Positions 19,781 to 40,600 of a stretch of DNA of 64,000 nucleotides are shown here, piece after piece (the first letter of the stretch is position 1; each line of letters begins with the position of its first letter). A model generated the notes under the pieces. It worked only from the letters and a program-made list of their open reading frames with translations. It was not told where the DNA came from and did no database searches. The DNA comes from Acanthornis magna (taxonomy: Eukaryota > Chordata > Aves > Passeriformes > Acanthizidae), in assembly GCA_036785705.1 (NCBI GenBank), contig JAWUZG010000036.1, positions 16,487,501-16,551,500 on the forward strand. The letters run 5' to 3'. The position numbers and the translations under genes were made by a program.

Positions 19781-21745
19781 ATGTGGTCTAACATACCTTG
19801 GTTTGGCTGGCACATGCTCGTGGCCACATTTTTCCCATTTGCAGCTCCCTGTCTAAACATGGGTCCTATGACTAAGGTCGCGGTGGTTGTTATCCAGTTC
19901 TCACAATGGGTCAATAAGGTGAGGAATTTATGGATTTTTCACATCCTTTGGGCGGCGGGCACTTGGTTACAGGGCTTTAACACTGTGAGTACATGTTTTT
20001 GGAGTCTGTTTGGTAATGGTACCTTTTGTGAGGAGATGACACCAGAGGGAATTTTTTCTCAACCCTTCACCCCTTTCTTTGGGCCTATCCTACCAGGGCT
20101 TGGAGGGTTCATATACTCTCTAAATGCTAATGACATCGTACAGTGGTTGGCATTGCTGATAGGTCTATTCCTCTTTGCATCCCGAGAAAGGGGGAGACTG
20201 CCCTGGGTAACCACTCTAACAGCTGCCACAGGGACTAGGGATGTTGCCACGGAGACTAGGGATGTCGCCACGGAGACTAGGGATGCTGTCATAGAAACTA
20301 GGGATGTTGCCACAGAAACTAGGGATGTTGCCACAGGGACTAGGGATGTTGCTACAGAGCCCGAGGCTGTCCCAGAGCCTGAGAGTACCCCCAAACCTGA
20401 CCCTGTCCCTGAACCTGACCCTGCCCCAGGGCCTGACCCTGTCCAACAGCCTGCCCCAGAAATGAACCAACCAAATTGGATGGAGGTAATGGAGGAAAAA
20501 ATACGTCAGGTGTTGAGGGAATACACTTCCTCAGCTGGTGGGAAGCCCTCTCCTTGCCCCACAGGGGAAGAGTTGGATGGTGCAGCAGCGGAACCCACGG
20601 ACATTACAACCGTCCAGGTTCCAGCTGAACCTCAAGGGTAGTCACAGCCAGCAGCGGTTGCCCCTGTGCAGCGGAGGAAGTATAAGACCAAATCAGTACG
20701 CCCAGTTAATGATGATGGGGAACCAGGGCCCTCACAACCAGCAGGGGAGTCTGAGCCTATAATCATCACCGAGTCCCTGTCGTACGACACTATCCGTACT
20801 TTGCACAATGACATTGTGCGGCGGAAGGGCGAGGCTTTCTCAACCTGGTTACTTCGGGTTTGGGAGCGCATGGGCCCAGGCGTGCAGCTGGATGGTAACG
20901 AGGCCAGGAATTTGGGATCCGTGGCCCTGGACGGGGGTGTTGACAAGGTGTTCGTGAGGGAGGCAGGACCCATTTCTCTCTGGGAGAGGCTTTTAATGAG
21001 TGTGAGAGAGAGGTTTGTTCACAAAGACAGAATGCAGGAGAACTACCGTAGATTGCCCTGGAAGACCGTTGAGGAAGCGATCCAACGGCTGAGAGAAGTG
21101 GCAGTACAGGAGGTGCTTTTTGGGAGGGACGGACAGCACGAAAATGATCCTGACAAGGTCAGGTGCACAGGGCAAATGTTGTGGAACCTGGCAAGTCTAG
21201 GGCCAACCCAATATGTCACCTACATTGCAACAATTAATGCCGATGACAACCGTGAGACAGTAAGCTCTGTAGCTGACAAGCTCAGGCATTATGCAGGTGT
21301 GATCAATGGCCCAATGCAGGCTCAGGTCTCTGCTGTGGTTAAGGAGTTGAAGGAGGAGATAAAGGAGATGAGGAAGGAGATCAGGGAGGAAATTGAGGAG
21401 GTGAGGAAAAACAGTGTGGCACCAGTGAGAGTCACAGGCCCCAACACCAGAGCCCGACGTCCCCCAGCTAGAGAGAGAGGGTACACCCCACGAGCTGAGC
21501 TGTGGTTCTTTCTGCATGACCACGGGGAAGACATGAAAAGGTGGGATGGGAAGCCCACTTCTGTCCTGGCAGAACGGGTGCGTCAGCTTAAGGAGGGCAA
21601 TGCTAGCCGAGGGGGTTCTGCCAGAGCGAAGGTAGCCTCAGCTTCCCACAGCCGACCTGCTGAGTACAACAGAAGGGAAGATGTTGTGTCAGATTCCCTT
21701 GACGGTGGAATGTATGCCCAGGAAGGGAATGATAACCAGGGCTAG
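19781..21745 (+). pseudogene. gag: gag of array unit 4, different single stop
   Basis: It runs from ATG 19781 to TAG 21743-21745, interrupted once by TAG at 20639-20641, a C-to-T change of the CAG present in the other units. It keeps CGA where U1-U3 have TGA, so the basic tail (RRPPARERGY) is joined to the coiled coil here. The 7-residue repeat block has six copies with variants such as TETRDVA and IETRDVA. Each gag copy in the array is broken, but not all at the same place. Confidence 0.78.
20228..20353 (+). repeat. 21-bp minisatellite in gag of U4 (6 copies)
   Basis: Six diverged 21-bp units replace the three identical units of U1-U3. The extra 63 bp exactly explains the length difference between the U4 and U3 internal regions (5396 against 5333 bp). 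Confidence 0.9.
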
Positions 21746-22240
21746 AGGGGCCCCGCCTCTAGCCAGGTAGAGGCATGGGAAAACCGTGTCTTTTGGACTG
21801 TGTGGATTCGATGGCCTGGTACATCAGAGCCACAAAAATATGAAGCATTGGTTGATACAGGTGCACAGTGTACCCTAATGCCATCGGGACATGTTGGGGC
21901 AGAACCCATTTCTATTGCTGGGGTGACAGGGGGATCACAAGAGTTGACGCTGGTGGAAGCCGAGGTGAGCCTGACTGGGAAGGAGTGGCAGAAACATCCC
22001 ATTGTGACTGGTCCAAAGGCCCCGTGTATTCTGGGCATAGATTTCCTCCGGAACGGCTATTTCAAAGACCCGAAAGGACTCAGGTGGGCTTTTGGAATAG
22101 CTGCTGTTGAGGCAGAGGGCGTTAGGCAATTGAACACCTTGCCTGGACTATCAGAGAACCCTTGTGCAGTTGGACTCTTGAAGGAAGAGGAACAACGGGT
22201 ACCAATTGCCACCTCGACAGTGCACCGCCGGCAGTATTGA
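21746..22240 (+). CDS. pro: Retroviral aspartic protease, U4
   Basis: It is intact with DTGAQ (Asp codon near 21854) and ILGIDFLR. It begins after the hairpin-embedded TAG and ends at TGA 22238-22240, fifteen bases before the first RT codons of the open pol frame. Confidence 0.85.
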   Translation, partial: RGPASSQVEAWENRVFWTVWIRWPGTSEPQKYEALVDTGAQCTLMPSGHVGAEPISIAGVTGGSQELTLVEAEVSLTGKEWQKHPIVTGPKAPCILGIDFLRNGYFKDPKGLRWAFGIAAVEAEGVRQLNTLPGLSENPCAVGLLKEEEQRVPIATSTVHRRQY

Positions 22241-24928
22241 ACGAATCGAGATGCTGTGATTCCCATCCACAAGCTGATCCGTGAGCTAGAGTGCCAAGGG
22301 GTGGTCAGCAAGGCCCACTCACCCTTCAACAGCCCCATCTGGCCTGTGTGCAGATCTGATGGAGATTGGAGATTGACTGTGGACTATCGTGCCTTGAACG
22401 AGGTGACTCCACCGCTGAGCGCTGCCGTGCCAGACATGCTGGAGCTCCGGTATGAGCTGGAGTCCAAAGCAGCAAAGTGGTACGCCACTATTGACATTGC
22501 AAATGCATTTTTCTCCATCCCTCTGGCAGCAGAGTGCAGGCCTCAGTTTGCTTTCACCTGGAGGGGCGTGCAGTACACCTGGAACCGACTGCCCCAGGGG
22601 TGGAAACACAGTCCCACCATCTGCCATGGACTGATCCAGGCTGCACTGGAAAAGGGTGAGGCTCCAGAACATCTGCAATACATCGATGACATCATTGTGT
22701 GGGGGGGCACAGCAGAAGAAGTGTTTGAGAAAGGAGAGAAAATCATCCAGATTCTCCTGGAAGCCGGTCTCGCCATCAAAAGGAGCAAAGTCAAGGGGCC
22801 TGCCAAAGAGATCCAGTTCCTGGGGGTGAAGTGGCAAGATGGACGGCGTCAGATTCCCACCGAGGTCATCAATAAAATCACAGCGATGTCCCCACCAACC
22901 AACAAGAAGGAGACACAAGCTTTCCTAGGTGCCATAGGCTTCTGGAGGATGCACATCCCTGAGTACAGCCAGATTGTGAGCCCTCTCTACCTGGTGACAC
23001 GCAAGAAGAATGATTTCCACTGGGGCCCTGAACAACAACAAGCCTTCGCCCAGATCAAGCAAGAGATCGCTCATGCAGTAGCCCTTGGCCCAGTCAGGAC
23101 AGGACCAGAAGTGAAGAATGTGCTCTACTCTGCAGCCGGGAGCAATGGTCTGTCCTGGAGCCTTTGGCAGAAGGTGCCTGGTGAGACTCGAGGTCGTCCG
23201 CTGGGATTCTGGAGCCGAAGGTACAGAGGGTCCGAAGCCAACTACACTCCCACAGAGAAGGAAATTCTGGCAGCCTATGAAGGTGTCCAAGCTGCTTCAG
23301 AAGTTATTGGCACGGAAGCACAACTTCTCCTCGCACCCCGACTACCTGTGCTGGGGTGGATGTTCAAGGGAAAGGTTCCCTCTACCCACCACGCCACCAA
23401 TGCCACGTGGAGTAAATGGATTGCCCTCATCACACAGCGCACCCGTATTGGAAACCCGAATCGCCCTGGGATCTTGGAAATAATTACAAATTGGCCTGAA
23501 GGTGAAAACTTTGGTCTCACCGATGAAGAGGAGCAGGATCAGGTGACTCGTGCAGAAGAAGCTCCACCGTACAACCAACTGCCACAAGATGAAACACGCT
23601 ACGCTCTCTTCACTGATGGTTCCTGTCATATTGTGGGGGCAAACCGAAAATGGAAAGCAGCTGTATGGAGCCCCACACGGCAGGTCGCAGAGGCTACAGA
23701 AGGAGAAGGTGGATCAAGCCAACTTGCCGAACTCAAAGCCATTCAGCTGGCCCTGGACATTGCTGAAAGAGAGAAGTGGCCAAAGCTGTACCTGTACACT
23801 GATTCATGGATGGTAGCCAATGCTCTGTGGGGTTGGTTGGAAAGGTGGAAAAAGGCCAACTGGCAACGTAGAGGAAGACCAATCTGGGCTGCTGACGAAT
23901 GGCGAGACATTGCCACTCGGGTAGAGAAGCTACCTGTGAAAGTCCGCCATGTAGATGCCCATGTCCCCAAGAGCCGAACTAATGAAGAACACCGAAACAA
24001 TGAACAGGTAGATCAGGCTGCAAAAATAAAGGTGTCACAGGTAGATTTAGATTGGCAGCACAAAGGAGAGTTGTTCCTAGCCCGATGGGCCCATGATGCC
24101 TCAGGCCATCAGGACAGAGATGCCACCTATAAGTGGGCACGAGACCGAGGGGTGGATCTAACCGTGGACTGTATCTCCCAGGTGATCCATAACTGTGAGA
24201 CATGCGCTGCCATCAAGCAAGCCAAGAGAGTGAAACCCCTGTGGTACGGGGGAAGGTGGTCCAAATACAAGTATGGTGAGGCCTGGCAGATCGATTACAT
24301 CACACTGCCTCAAACCCGCCAAGGCAAGCGCTACGTGCTCACAATGGTAGAAGCCACCACTGGGTGGCTGGAGACCTACCCTGTGCCTCATGCTACTGCC
24401 CGTAACACCATCCTGGGCCTTGAAAGACAAGTCCTTTGGAGGCATGGTACCCCTGAGAGAATTGAGTCGGACAACGGGACTCATTTCAAAAATAGCCTCA
24501 TAAACACCTGGGCTAGGGAACATGGCATTGAGTGGGTGTACCACATTCCTTATCATGCACCTGCTGCTGGTAAAGTAGAACGATGCAACGGCCTGCTAAA
24601 AACCACCTTGAAGGCTCTAGGTGGGGGGACTTTCAAAAATTGGGAACAGCATTTAGCCAAGGCCACCTGGCTAGTTAACACCCGAGGCTCCACCAACAGG
24701 GCTGGCCCTGCCCAATCTGAACCCTTGCAAACAGCAGACGGGGATAAGGTTCCAGTGGTGCAAATGAGAGGCATGCTGGGGAAAACTGTTTGGATTAATT
24801 CTGCCTTGAGCAAAGATAGACCCACCCGTGGGGTTGTCTTCGCTCAGGGACCAGGGTGTACCTGGTGGGTGATGCAAGAGGATGGAGAGACACGATGCAT
24901 ACCTCAGGGGGACCTGAGTTGGGGTTGA
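22241..24928 (+). CDS. pol: pol of U4: RT-RNase H-integrase, uninterrupted
   Basis: This is an 890-codon open frame from about 22256 to 24928, nearly identical to U3 pol. One noticed change is AGC to AGG near 23220, Ser to Arg just before the YRGSEANY stretch in the RT-RNase H connection. All RT, RNase H and integrase catalytic residues listed for U3 are present. Compared with U1/U2, both U3 and U4 read Asn instead of Ser in IDIANAFF and Cys instead of Arg after PIWPV. Confidence 0.93.
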   Translation, partial: TNRDAVIPIHKLIRELECQGVVSKAHSPFNSPIWPVCRSDGDWRLTVDYRALNEVTPPLSAAVPDMLELRYELESKAAKWYATIDIANAFFSIPLAAECRPQFAFTWRGVQYTWNRLPQGWKHSPTICHGLIQAALEKGEAPEHLQYIDDIIVWGGTAEEVFEKGEKIIQILLEAGLAIKRSKVKGPAKEIQFLGVKWQDGRRQIPTEVINKITAMSPPTNKKETQAFLGAIGFWRMHIPEYSQIVSPLYLVTRKKNDFHWGPEQQQAFAQIKQEIAHAVALGPVRTGPEVKNVLYSAAGSNGLSWSLWQKVPGETRGRPLGFWSRRYRGSEANYTPTEKEILAAYEGVQAASEVIGTEAQLLLAPRLPVLGWMFKGKVPSTHHATNATWSKWIALITQRTRIGNPNRPGILEIITNWPEGENFGLTDEEEQDQVTRAEEAPPYNQLPQDETRYALFTDGSCHIVGANRKWKAAVWSPTRQVAEATEGEGGSSQLAELKAIQLALDIAEREKWPKLYLYTDSWMVANALWGWLERWKKANWQRRGRPIWAADEWRDIATRVEKLPVKVRHVDAHVPKSRTNEEHRNNEQVDQAAKIKVSQVDLDWQHKGELFLARWAHDASGHQDRDATYKWARDRGVDLTVDCISQVIHNCETCAAIKQAKRVKPLWYGGRWSKYKYGEAWQIDYITLPQTRQGKRYVLTMVEATTGWLETYPVPHATARNTILGLERQVLWRHGTPERIESDNGTHFKNSLINTWAREHGIEWVYHIPYHAPAAGKVERCNGLLKTTLKALGGGTFKNWEQHLAKATWLVNTRGSTNRAGPAQSEPLQTADGDKVPVVQMRGMLGKTVWINSALSKDRPTRGVVFAQGPGCTWWVMQEDGETRCIPQGDLSWG

Positions 24929-25056
24929 ACTGCCCATAACATTGTGCCTGTATCCATATCTGTATGTATATAATCAGAGTAATGCTTGTATGTATATAGT
25001 TTAAAGGCTTAAGTTCAATGTAATATGTTGGAATGGAAAAAATTCGGGGTGGATAA

Positions 25057-26030
25057 TGTGGAAGGTTGGGGGGGGCAAGTGGAATTTTTCCCATTCTGTT
25101 GCTAAGCAACTAATGACCGGTACTTAAGGGCCATCTACGCTCACAAAGGAGACAAAGCCTTTTCGCTGGCCAGGCAGAGGAACAAGAGATGGCAAGATTT
25201 GATAAGGGGACACTCACTCACTCGCTCGGGGCTCTTGGAGGAGAGAGCAGGGGGAAAAAGGCGGCTCTGTTTTTTTGGCTACAATTGCAGAAAAGGCCCG
25301 GTTTTGCACTGGTTTTTCTCTCTACCTGTTGGGTGAGTTCTCACTTGGGACGGGGGAGGACGGGATCCCGGTCCCTTCTACCCTCCGGGAGGGCGCGTTT
25401 CCCAGCTGCGCTGCAGCAAGACGAGACCCCTCGCCTGCTGCCGCTCCTCGCCCTGCCTGCTGCCGCTCCTCGCCCTGCCTGCTGCCGCTCCTCGCCCTGC
25501 CTGCTGCCACCCCACGCCTTGCCTGCCACAGCTGCGGAACTCCTGCTGCCTCCTCTGCTGGCTGGCTCAGGTGAGCCCACCTGGCCGTTCCATCCCTTTG
25601 CTGCGCTTTGTCCATCTGCGCTCCACCCTGCTCCAGCCCGTCGGCCGTTACGTGCGTGACACAGATCCAACCTCGCGCCACAGCGCCATCTGCAGCTTCC
25701 CGGGAGTCATCGCACCTGCCCTGCTGGTCTAGGAGCCCAACAGCGCCCCTGCTGGCCGTGACCGTGACTGCACCAACCGGGAAAGTGCCTGACAGTCCAG
25801 GGACATTTGCCACCGAGTTTTTTTGGTTTTGTTTACTGTTTTTTTTGTTACTGATTGTTTACCTCATTATAGATACTAGTAAAAAAACCTCTTATTCCTT
25901 TTCCCATACCTTTGCCTGAGAGCCCTTGATTCTAAAGTTATAATAATTTGGAGGGAAGGGGATTCACATTCTCTGTTCTAAGGAAGGTTCCCACCTTCCT
26001 AAGCAGACACCTGTCTATCAAACGAAGACA
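25057..26030 (+). repeat. LTR 5, right end of array (974 bp, type B)
   Basis: It is complete, with three 22-bp repeats and the X-box at 25098-25110. It ends at GAAGACA (26030), where the sequence changes to unique DNA starting CTCAAACAAC; this fixes the LTR 3' end for the whole family. A CAG/GTGAGC donor-like site lies at 25570/25571. The 3' end is 583 bp upstream of the next CDK7 exon. A target-site duplication cannot be checked because the left array end is not in the window. Confidence 0.93.
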
Positions 26031-26613
26031 CTCAAACAACTAAAACTTAGGAAAGGCTATTACTGAACAGGACAGTAGTATTAACAAGCAAGCTTTTGGG
26101 TGTTTGCCTAGAATTTTAATGTTAAAAATCAAAGAATGTAAAAAACCTCAGTAGATTTTTAAAAATACAGTAAAGTGTCCGTACCTTCTGCTCTTTTTTT
26201 TAAATAAAAGAGGAAACAATTGTGTTTACACAGATTAGTACTTAGGTTGCAAAGAAGGAATAAGTGGAAACATAATTTCAAGTTTACTGACACATTTATC
26301 ATTTTTATATGTACATCTTTGTCTTGCAAGTTTGGGTATCAACAGAGAACTGAGATTAAATAATAAACTTCTGTTTCCCGCGTGTTTTTTTATTGGCTGG
26401 TTATGCAGAGTTTACATAAGCTATTTGAACTCCCCATTTCAATTTCTGATTTCCAGAATAGACCTGTTTTTCAGAAAAAAGGGTGAAATGGTAGAGAATA
26501 TGTGACTGCCAATTTGAACTTTGTCTTAAATGCTGAAATAACTTTTGAGCGGAAAGAGTGGAAATAAGTTTGTCATGTCTGCTGAGCTTTACTATCACTT
26601 TGACACCTTGCAG
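26031..26613 (+). other. CDK7 intron between array and first visible exon
   Basis: Unique AT-rich DNA with an acceptor (TTGCAG) at its right end. I see no exon, repeat or RNA gene in it. Confidence 0.6.
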
Positions 26614-37426
<10,813 letters not shown>

Positions 37427-37612
37427 TTGCTGTGGATGGTGGATGAAAATGAGTGAAAATTACCTGAGTCCCAGTCATTGATAAAACACTGTAATAGTTG
37501 CTGGATGGTTATTTTTTAATATTTTATATGTAAAATAGGTATTTACTATTTCCTTACTGAAACAAGAGTTTCATTACCCCTTGTTTGATCAATAAAAACA
37601 TGCTTGAAAAAA
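37427..37612 (+). terminator. CDK7: CDK7 3' UTR and poly(A) signal
   Basis: AATAAA at 37591-37596 lies about 165 bp after the stop codon. The cleavage site, near 37610, is estimated. Confidence 0.8.
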
Positions 37613-40600
37613 GATTCCTTTCTCTGGTTTGCTGTCTTCTTTCTTTGAGTTGTGCTCTGAGGCAGTAACTGTCAAGACTGCTTGCAGGCTACAGGTGTAC
37701 ACGGACTAATTTTGCAGAACCTCTGTGCTGAATCACATGCTACCCTGTACAGATGTACACCCTTAGGGGGAAAACTACAAATAACACTATTTCTTCTCAC
37801 CTGCAGCTTAGATGAACATATGACTGTCTTCCAGACCTATAATAAAAATGTATCCCTGGAAGGAAAGGCAGGGTGTTTTTTTGTTCCAGTTAGTAGGCTC
37901 AAGTATTAACAAATGCATTTGCATATGCTTTCTCAGCAGTCATACATTAAGACTCTCCAAAGACACATTCAGTGCCTTGAAAACAATATGATGTGCCGAT
38001 TAAATGTGAATTGTTGGGAGAGGTTTTTTTTCCAATTTCAGTCTTCAGGAGAAGTTACCTGAGAACATAGAAATACGGTTTCCTTCACAGCCTCAAAGAT
38101 TGCAGTAAGAGATAAGGGAGGGAGATACAGCTGGGGAAACTACACTATACTAGTCCTCCTGTTAGCCTGTGTCTGTTGAACAATCCGTAGTGCAGACAAT
38201 GGACTCAGCTTTGTCTCAATTCCAGTATGGAGGGGAAGCAAAGTTTCTGCTGGGTAGCCAAACTTCTGCAATGGAGAAAATTAAGCCTGCATATGCTGTT
38301 GCTGCATCTGAACTGTCTGCCCACTGGTGTTTTGTAGTGGATCTCAGGGGTAACTGCTGAGCCATTGTCCTCTTTCTGCCTCTGAACCACATTCAGCATT
38401 CTGTTTTCTAGTTTTGGGGCAAGTGCAGTAGTACAAGACTTTGAGGCTTATAGAGGAACAGCAGCCACCATCTTGCTTGCGTGTTCCTTCATTTTGCTGC
38501 TACCTGAGCCAATGTGAAGTGTGCTGACCTTGTAAGGGAGAAGAGTTAGTAATCTCCCAGTAGCCTACTGTGTTCTGTATCGGTTGTTGGCAGCTGAAAA
38601 GCAAATTTCCTAAGATCTAATTGAGACTGTAGAGAAAAGTTTTATCCATTAACATTAGTTATGTAAGTTTTTATTGTCTATTTAATCAAACATCATCTTC
38701 CTCATTGCAGCATAGAGGATTAGGATAGCTACAATCCTACTTCTCACTGGCACATATTCAAAAATATGTTAATCTGAATAGGGAAGAGGGATTTAGGAGT
38801 ACTGTAAACTTCTGCATTTATCTAGCACATCTATCTAAGTGATCCTAAAAGCCTGGAAACCTTCAGTCCCTAATACAGATACCCACTGAAAAATGCACTA
38901 TCCCAGCTATTGGCTATAACAGATAATGTTTGCATGACAGTGTTAAGTATTCTGTCAGTTCTGCTTTGGGAGTAATGCCATTTTTTTCTTCCAAAAAGCT
39001 GTATCTGTCTAGACAATACTCATCCCTGAAGGAAACCTTCTCCACTAAAACAAGTAGCAACATTCAAAAGTTGTAGAGAGATACCAAGTGGGATGGACAG
39101 TGAGTGTATTAATGTACAGAGCATGGTTACTGTGCTCTGTAAGAGTGGACTTGAAGTGTGATGTGCTAAGGCCTGACCAGCAGGCCTAAGCCAGAGCAGA
39201 CTTGCAAGATGAATCCTGGCCATTATGTGACTAACACCATGAGTATTGTTTAGCGAAAAATAGATGATCAAGATGCTTATGCTAGCTATTTATCACCAAA
39301 CAGGCTGCTTTAGAAACTTTCACATAACCTTGTGTAGTTTTCTGCAAGAAATGTATTGTTTTAAGAAAGTTTCCCAACGGACATGAATAGAGGCTTGTTT
39401 GCAGAGTATTTTAGTGAAAACCCTCCCAGCTGAGCCCTGCACTCTGACTAAGCACTGGCCCCAGCTGGGAGGAAGTGTGCCATTAGACCCAGGTGCTTCT
39501 GTGCTACAAATACAATCAAGTCACTGACTTGCTGATTTGGGCTTATAAAGCTGGACCTACTGTTGGAGTGAATTTGGAGAACTCACCTACAAGTGGACAC
39601 ACCATGTAGGATTTTCCCAGTTGCTAGAAGGGTGCTCGCTAGTCCTCCAGGTTGGTCCTTGCTGTGAAATGGGGCTCCCCAAAAATATCAGACTCTAGAT
39701 GATGGTAAAGTATTTAGGCAATTGGTGACGTATCTTTCTCAATCACTGTCCTCTCTTTCATATAGTAATGATTAGGTGCATTACTGGGCTTATTTTTGCT
39801 TGTTGGTAAAGCTGAGTGCATGGTAAGCTTATTGTTTTATTGAAGGTATCATTTTATTTTTGTATTGCCTTAATATTCATAGTGAAATAAGACTACACTT
39901 AGAGCGTTTCACTATAAGAATACTTTACAGTGGTGTCTGTGTCCTTTAAATTGCCCCCGTCAATTGGCAAAACAAAGTGAGAGGATATTTTGTGACCAAG
40001 ACTGTTTTCTTGTATGCTTCAAGTTACTTTTGCCATAGCAGATGCTGAAAAAGCACAACGTTTTTATGTAATACAAGTTTGGGAGTTGTTTCCTTCCAGC
40101 TCCCACACAGCAATTTCGCTTACTGTGCTCGGTATGTACTGTGGGGTCCTGTTCTATACCATGAGGGTGTGCAGCAAGTCTTGTTTTCAGTTGAGTTCAG
40201 CTGAATTGTTTCAATTGAGTGGAGCTGAGTGAAGATGCCTGTGTGAGGGACTAAAATTTTCTTGCTCTCAGTGATGGTGTTGTGCACAGATAAAATGTAT
40301 GTACATCACAGAGTAAGGTAAGATTAGAGAAAGGACAGCACAACATTTTTTCTTAATCTCAGGCTTTTGGATGGTTTAACTTTTGTGACCTAGGTCAGAA
40401 TTCTGGAAGAAGCATTTGGGACTTCTTGTGAATATAATAGGCAGTTGTGCAATTAGTCATCTAAATGCTGTTTAAGTTGTGACTTGGTTAGTTTGTAAAC
40501 TTTATGTCAGGCTAATCATGCGTCAGCACTAACAATCTGTCTCTAGTCACATCAGCTTACTGAATATACAGGTGCTGCAGTCACAATCAAGCACAGTTTG

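Larger units (their letters stand above)
1..26030 (+). mobile_element. Tandem array of four env-less ERV units sharing LTRs
   Basis: Four internal regions (288-5835, 6832-12379, 13376-18708, 19661-25056) are separated by single LTRs, so each LTR serves as the 3' LTR of one unit and the 5' LTR of the next. The order inside each unit is PBS, gag, protease, RT-RNase H, integrase, then about 128 bp to the next LTR, which leaves no room for env. Pol style and lack of env resemble class III (ERVL/spuma-related) elements; this assignment is by recognition, not alignment. U1 and U2 differ at only about six positions I noticed. The left end of the array is outside the window; the right end is sharp at 26030, where unrelated sequence begins. 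The layout is what unequal recombination between LTRs or between units would produce. Assembly error in such identical repeats cannot be excluded. Confidence 0.93.

Noticed and set aside
275..25813. Many minus-strand open frames in the array, such as 2883-3482, 9427-10026, 15971-16570 and 22319-22918 (199 codons each)
   Set aside because: They are antisense shadows of the RT coding frame, repeat exactly with the unit period, and have no domain content.
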